Origin: Yersinia rohdei ATCC 43380
GTDB taxonomy: Bacteria > Pseudomonadota > Gammaproteobacteria > Enterobacterales > Enterobacteriaceae
Direction of reading: 5' to 3'
Length of the DNA stretch: 64,000 nucleotides
Assembly (NCBI RefSeq): GCF_000173775.1
Contig: NZ_ACCD01000003.1
Location: forward strand, 62,001-126,000
This document shows positions 61,010-64,000 of the stretch, in pieces (position 1 is the first letter of the stretch; each line of letters starts with the position of its first letter). A program made the translations under genes and the position numbers. The notes under the pieces are model-generated. The model searched no databases and was not told the origin of the DNA. It saw nothing but the letters and a program-made list of their open reading frames with translations.

Positions 61010-62161
61010 ATGTCCATGACACCAATGAAATTATACACCCTGGATACTGACTGCTTAATTAAAGCCAAAGCGGTATTACAGCAGCCATTTTCACCTTTGC
61101 AACCGGCATTACGCCGGTTACTCAGTGAAGCTGATGCTCTGCGCGATCAGCGGCCGGAAAGTGTGACATACAAGGCGCTGTTGCCCGTCAGCGGCGACAT
61201 TCACGATTACTATAGCTTTGGCACTTACTGGTGGCCGAATCCGCGCAAGCCCAATGGGTTGCCCTATGTCCGCCGTGATGGGCACACCAATCCGCAGAGT
61301 CAAAATGACGATACCGACACCCAGCGCATTGTGCGGATGTGCGATAACTGTCTGACACTCGGGCTGGCCTATTACTTTACCGGCAACAGCCGCTATGCAC
61401 AGGTGGCGGCAGAACAAATTCGGTGCTGGTTTTTAGATGCCAAAACCCGGATGAATCCACACCTCAATTATGGTCAAGCTATCCCTGGCATTGTCTCTGG
61501 GCGTGGGACTGGGCTAATCGACACCCGCCTGATGTGGATGGTGATAGACACGATTGGTTTGATACTGCCCGCCAAGCTGCTGGATACTGAGGATACCGCC
61601 GTGTTGCAGCAATGGTTCCGCGACTTTAACCACTGGATGTTCCACAGTGAAGTGGGCCACTCTGAATATGTCTGGCACAACAATCACGGCACCTGGTATG
61701 ACGTGCAACGCGCCGCCAATGCCATGTTTTATGGCGATCGTGGGCTGGTTTCCACCATTATTAAGCAGGGAATAACCCAGCGGCTGGCGGCGCAAATTGC
61801 CCAAGACGGCAAGCAGTGGATGGAACTGGAACGCACTGTGCCATTCCACTATTCCCTGTTCAATTTGGAGGCGCATTTGCTGCTGTGCCGCTACGGCGAA
61901 CATGTGGAAATTGATCGCTGGGAATGGGTGCAAGATGGCCGCAATGTACAACAGGGAATTGACTATTTGCTGCCATTTATTGCTGAACCCGAGCTCTGGC
62001 CTTACCGTGATTTACGTGGCATCGATTATGACAGCGCCTTACGGCTGTTATTGCAGGCGGCGCGCGGTTACCCAAAAGATGCCAAACGCTATCAGGCCGT
62101 GCTCGCCACTTTACCGGCAGAAACCCTGACATCCCGAGATAGGCTATTGTGGCAAAGTTAG
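61010..62161 (+). CDS. Cytoplasmic alginate-lyase-fold protein (paralogue of the secreted lyase)
   Basis: About 383 residues from the ATG at 61010, which follows AAGGA at 61001-61005 (the ATG at 61016 is also possible; a longer frame from 60908 lies inside the ATPase gene). It shares every landmark of the secreted paralogue: DIHDYYSFGTYWWPNP, RGTGLIDTR, WHNNHGTWYDVQ, ELERTVPFHYSLFNLEAH and WPYRDLRG. It lacks a signal peptide and so should act on imported oligosaccharides. Last gene of the importer operon. The two copies probably divide endo- and oligo-lyase roles between compartments, which is inference. Confidence 0.85.
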   Translation: MSMTPMKLYTLDTDCLIKAKAVLQQPFSPLQPALRRLLSEADALRDQRPESVTYKALLPVSGDIHDYYSFGTYWWPNPRKPNGLPYVRRDGHTNPQSQNDDTDTQRIVRMCDNCLTLGLAYYFTGNSRYAQVAAEQIRCWFLDAKTRMNPHLNYGQAIPGIVSGRGTGLIDTRLMWMVIDTIGLILPAKLLDTEDTAVLQQWFRDFNHWMFHSEVGHSEYVWHNNHGTWYDVQRAANAMFYGDRGLVSTIIKQGITQRLAAQIAQDGKQWMELERTVPFHYSLFNLEAHLLLCRYGEHVEIDRWEWVQDGRNVQQGIDYLLPFIAEPELWPYRDLRGIDYDSALRLLLQAARGYPKDAKRYQAVLATLPAETLTSRDRLLWQS

Positions 62162-62247
62162 CCGCAGAGTTAACCGAGTAACACATTAATAAAGATAAAG
62201 TTGAGGTACACTCAAGGCTGTTTTTCAGTGAGTGGACGACCTAAATA

Positions 62248-62718
62248 ATGAGTGACATCAATAATCCTGACGACCTGGCCTGCATTACCCGCTTCCTGCG
62301 CCGGCAACATGTGCTGACGCTGTGCGCTGGCAGCGGTATGGATATCTGGTGTGCCAACTGTTTTTATGTCTTTGATGAAGCCCAAATGGCAGTTTATCTG
62401 ATGACAGAAAAGCACACTCGCCACGGCGAACTGATGCAAAAAAATCCGCAGGTTGTCGGCACCATTGCCACCGCACCGCGCACCATAGCATTGATAAAAG
62501 GCATTCAATATCGAGGCAATATCACTGAATTAACCGGTGAGACCGCCCAAGTGGCCCGCCAGCGCTACTGCCGCCGATTCCCGGTGGCAAAAGCTGCATC
62601 GGCACCACTCTGGCAGATAACGTTGCTGGAGATCAAAATGACCAATAATACCCTCGGTTTTGGCAAGAAACTCTATTGGCAGCAATCCCCTTCGTCCTTG
62701 ACGCCACAGGGTTGTTAG
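62248..62718 (+). CDS. yhbP: YhbP, pyridoxamine-phosphate-oxidase-fold protein
   Basis: A 156-residue split-barrel flavin-binding-fold protein, E. coli YhbP 147 residues. Matching stretches are [45 protein letters not shown] and [14 protein letters not shown]. Function unknown. In E. coli it is beside yhbQ, which here lies 14 kb to the left. The C-terminal tail is a few residues longer than in E. coli. Confidence 0.9.
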   Translation: MSDINNPDDLACITRFLRRQHVLTLCAGSGMDIWCANCFYVFDEAQMAVYLMTEKHTRHGELMQKNPQVVGTIATAPRTIALIKGIQYRGNITELTGETAQVARQRYCRRFPVAKAASAPLWQITLLEIKMTNNTLGFGKKLYWQQSPSSLTPQGC

Positions 62719-62778
62719 CGGCACTCCCCAGCCAAATCACTGACTTGTCGTTGACCTTATTTAAAGGTGCTGATTGCG

Positions 62779-62874
62779 ATGGGGTTGCTTACCGCCTTAC
62801 CGCCTTTTGCCATCTATTGGGTAATATTGCCCCGTTTTGATTATAACTGGCTGTTTTCCGATGTTATGTCATAG
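62779..62874 (+). CDS. Possible 31-residue membrane peptide
   Basis: A small frame beginning MGLLTALPPFAIYWVILP and ending at TAG 62874, with AAAGGTG 10-15 bases upstream of the ATG. It would be one hydrophobic helix followed by a short polar tail. I do not recognise it. It may equally be a decayed gene fragment or a chance frame in the gap between yhbP and yraR. Confidence 0.25.
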   Translation: MGLLTALPPFAIYWVILPRFDYNWLFSDVMS

Positions 62875-62959
62875 TGTTTCTGATATGTATTATTCATAGC
62901 AATTGAATGAACGATTGTCTCCGGTGGGGGCGGTGTCAGTATTTTTATCGGGAGGTCAG

Positions 62960-63598
62960 ATGGCGAAGGTACTATTGCTGGGAGCAAGTGGCTTGGTAGG
63001 GAGCGAATTATTGCGCTTGCTACGTTTGGATGCCAGAGTCACATCTATTATTGCGCCAACCCGTAAGCCATTGCCTGCTATGAATAAACTGAATAATCCG
63101 CAAGGGCAAAATATCGGCGAGTTGTTGAAAACCTTGCAGGAACCGGTGGATTTGGTTTTCTGCTGTTTGGGCACGACACGCCAGCAAGCGGGGAGTCAGT
63201 CGGCATTTCGTCAGGTGGATTATCGGCTGGTGCTGGCAACCGGCGAAACCGGTTTGCGGCTAGGGGCGCGGCATTTCCTGCTGGTGAGTGCTATAGGTGC
63301 CAATCCGAACTCCTGGTTGTTTTATAACCGTACTAAAGGTGAGGCTGAGCGGGATTTACAGGCGCAAGGTTGGCCCCAACTCACTTTTGCTCGCCCCTCA
63401 ATGTTGGCAGGAAAGCGCGCCAAACCCCGGCTGATGGAAACACTCAGCGCCCCATTATTTGCCTTATTGCCAGATAAATGGCGCTTAATTAAAGCTAAAG
63501 ATGTCGCGCAGGCGATGCTGGATCAAGCTTTTGCTCCACCGCAGGATGGCGTGACTATTTTGACCTCAGCACAAATGCAACATGCTCGCCGTACTTGA
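62960..63598 (+). CDS. yraR: YraR-like NAD(P)-binding oxidoreductase
   Basis: A 212-residue Rossmann-fold protein (E. coli YraR 211). The nucleotide-binding loop is VLLLGASGLVGSELLRLLR at residues 4-22; HFLLVSAIGANPNSWLFYNRTKGEAE includes the Tyr-x-x-x-Lys pair of atypical SDRs (split here as YNRTK and KGEAE). The start at 62960 follows GGAGG; a codon at 62903 would add 19 residues. In E. coli yraR also lies close to yhbP. Confidence 0.88.
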   Translation: MAKVLLLGASGLVGSELLRLLRLDARVTSIIAPTRKPLPAMNKLNNPQGQNIGELLKTLQEPVDLVFCCLGTTRQQAGSQSAFRQVDYRLVLATGETGLRLGARHFLLVSAIGANPNSWLFYNRTKGEAERDLQAQGWPQLTFARPSMLAGKRAKPRLMETLSAPLFALLPDKWRLIKAKDVAQAMLDQAFAPPQDGVTILTSAQMQHARRT

Positions 63599-64000
63599 AG
63601 CCGCAGGAGTTAGCTGCACTGACTCCCCCGCATCACATACGGGGAGTTGAGCTTATTTAAACAAGTTTATCGGGTGGGGCTTTGCAGTAAGCAGTCAAAA
63701 GTGATGTTGGCGCGACTCCAGAGCTACCCATTAATCGTCAAATGGAATCGGGTAAAAAGTCAGTATTCCCAATGAGTTATATTGGTTATCTCGGCTATGG
63801 GATCCCGTGACCCTAAAGTTGGGATCACATTTGCGCCCCCTAATACCACGGAAATACCCCCTGAAGGTTATCCATATGGTAATGTGTAAATCAAAAACGC
63901 TGAATTTCCCCCATGCTAAATTGCTTTTCCAGTGTCAGTAACTCCGCATCAATTATGTTGTTTCTCCGCTAGTCGCTCCCTATCTATCTCAATCTTTGCC
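63599..64000. other. Right end of window, no supportable gene
   Basis: Several short frames look gene-like but broken. Rightward, codons from about 63795 to 63889 read GSRDPKVGITFAPPN and continue to a TAA. Leftward, the last 110 bases give AKIEIDRERLAEKQ in one frame and DAELLTLEKQFSMGEIQ in another, as if one gene had a frameshift. Either could be the decayed end of a gene outside the window. Confidence 0.35.

Overview
The window reads as chromosomal DNA of a Yersinia-like member of the Enterobacterales. Nearly every housekeeping protein is close to its E. coli counterpart in length and motifs, the gene order follows the conserved enterobacterial blocks, and pmrAB lies beside dacB as I recall for Yersinia. 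The species cannot be fixed from the sequence alone. Coding density is high, codon use is moderate in GC, and no phage, insertion sequence, CRISPR array or plasmid feature was seen.

Layout. 1-5.7 kb: end of tamA, then tamB and ytfP (outer-membrane translocation and assembly module). 5.8-11 kb: ppa, a chemotaxis receptor behind a flagellar sigma-28-type promoter, fbp and mpl. 11-14.2 kb: two DUF1471 (YhcN-like) periplasmic peptides, argR with a perfect ARG box over its own promoter, and mdh. 14.2-15.3 kb: an ERIC-like palindromic repeat, a Ner-like regulator (nlp) and a divergent gene for a Mu-transposase-type DNA-binding domain. 15.4-22.8 kb: ispB, rplU-rpmA-yhbE-obgE, pmrAB and dacB. 23-29.6 kb: greA, yhbY, then rlmE-ftsH behind a heat-shock-type promoter, folP, glmM and secG. 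29.7-42.2 kb: tRNA-Leu(GAG), initiator tRNA-Met, rimP-nusA-infB-rbfA-truB-rpsO-pnp, nlpI, the 26-codon yrbN overlapping deaD, and deaD. This is one large translation and RNA-metabolism block. 42.6-48.2 kb: a small lipoprotein, yhbW, ubiV-ubiU (anaerobic ubiquinone hydroxylation), ubiT, yhbS and yhbQ.

48.3-62.2 kb is accessory relative to E. coli. There yhbQ is followed directly by yhbP. Here about 14 kb separates them. The first part is the speF-potE acid/polyamine operon (ornithine decarboxylase and putrescine/ornithine antiporter), preceded by a 34-codon leader peptide that I recognise as speFL, an ornithine-sensing ribosome-arrest peptide. The second part is a polysaccharide-lyase locus built around a 567-bp divergent control region. 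The leftward arm has a secreted alginate-lyase-fold protein and a cytoplasmic heparinase II/III-fold lyase. The rightward arm has a complete CUT1 ABC importer (binding protein, two permeases, ATPase) and a second, signal-less copy of the alginate-lyase-fold enzyme. The inferred scheme is periplasmic depolymerisation of a uronate-containing polysaccharide, ABC uptake of oligosaccharides, and cytoplasmic cleavage by two lyases. A KdgR-like palindrome and CRP-like sites in the control region fit feeding of the product into 2-keto-3-deoxygluconate metabolism, whose genes are not in the window. The substrate is unknown, and this locus is the best candidate for something not previously described.

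62.2-64 kb: yhbP, a possible small membrane peptide, yraR, and a 400-bp end without a supportable gene.
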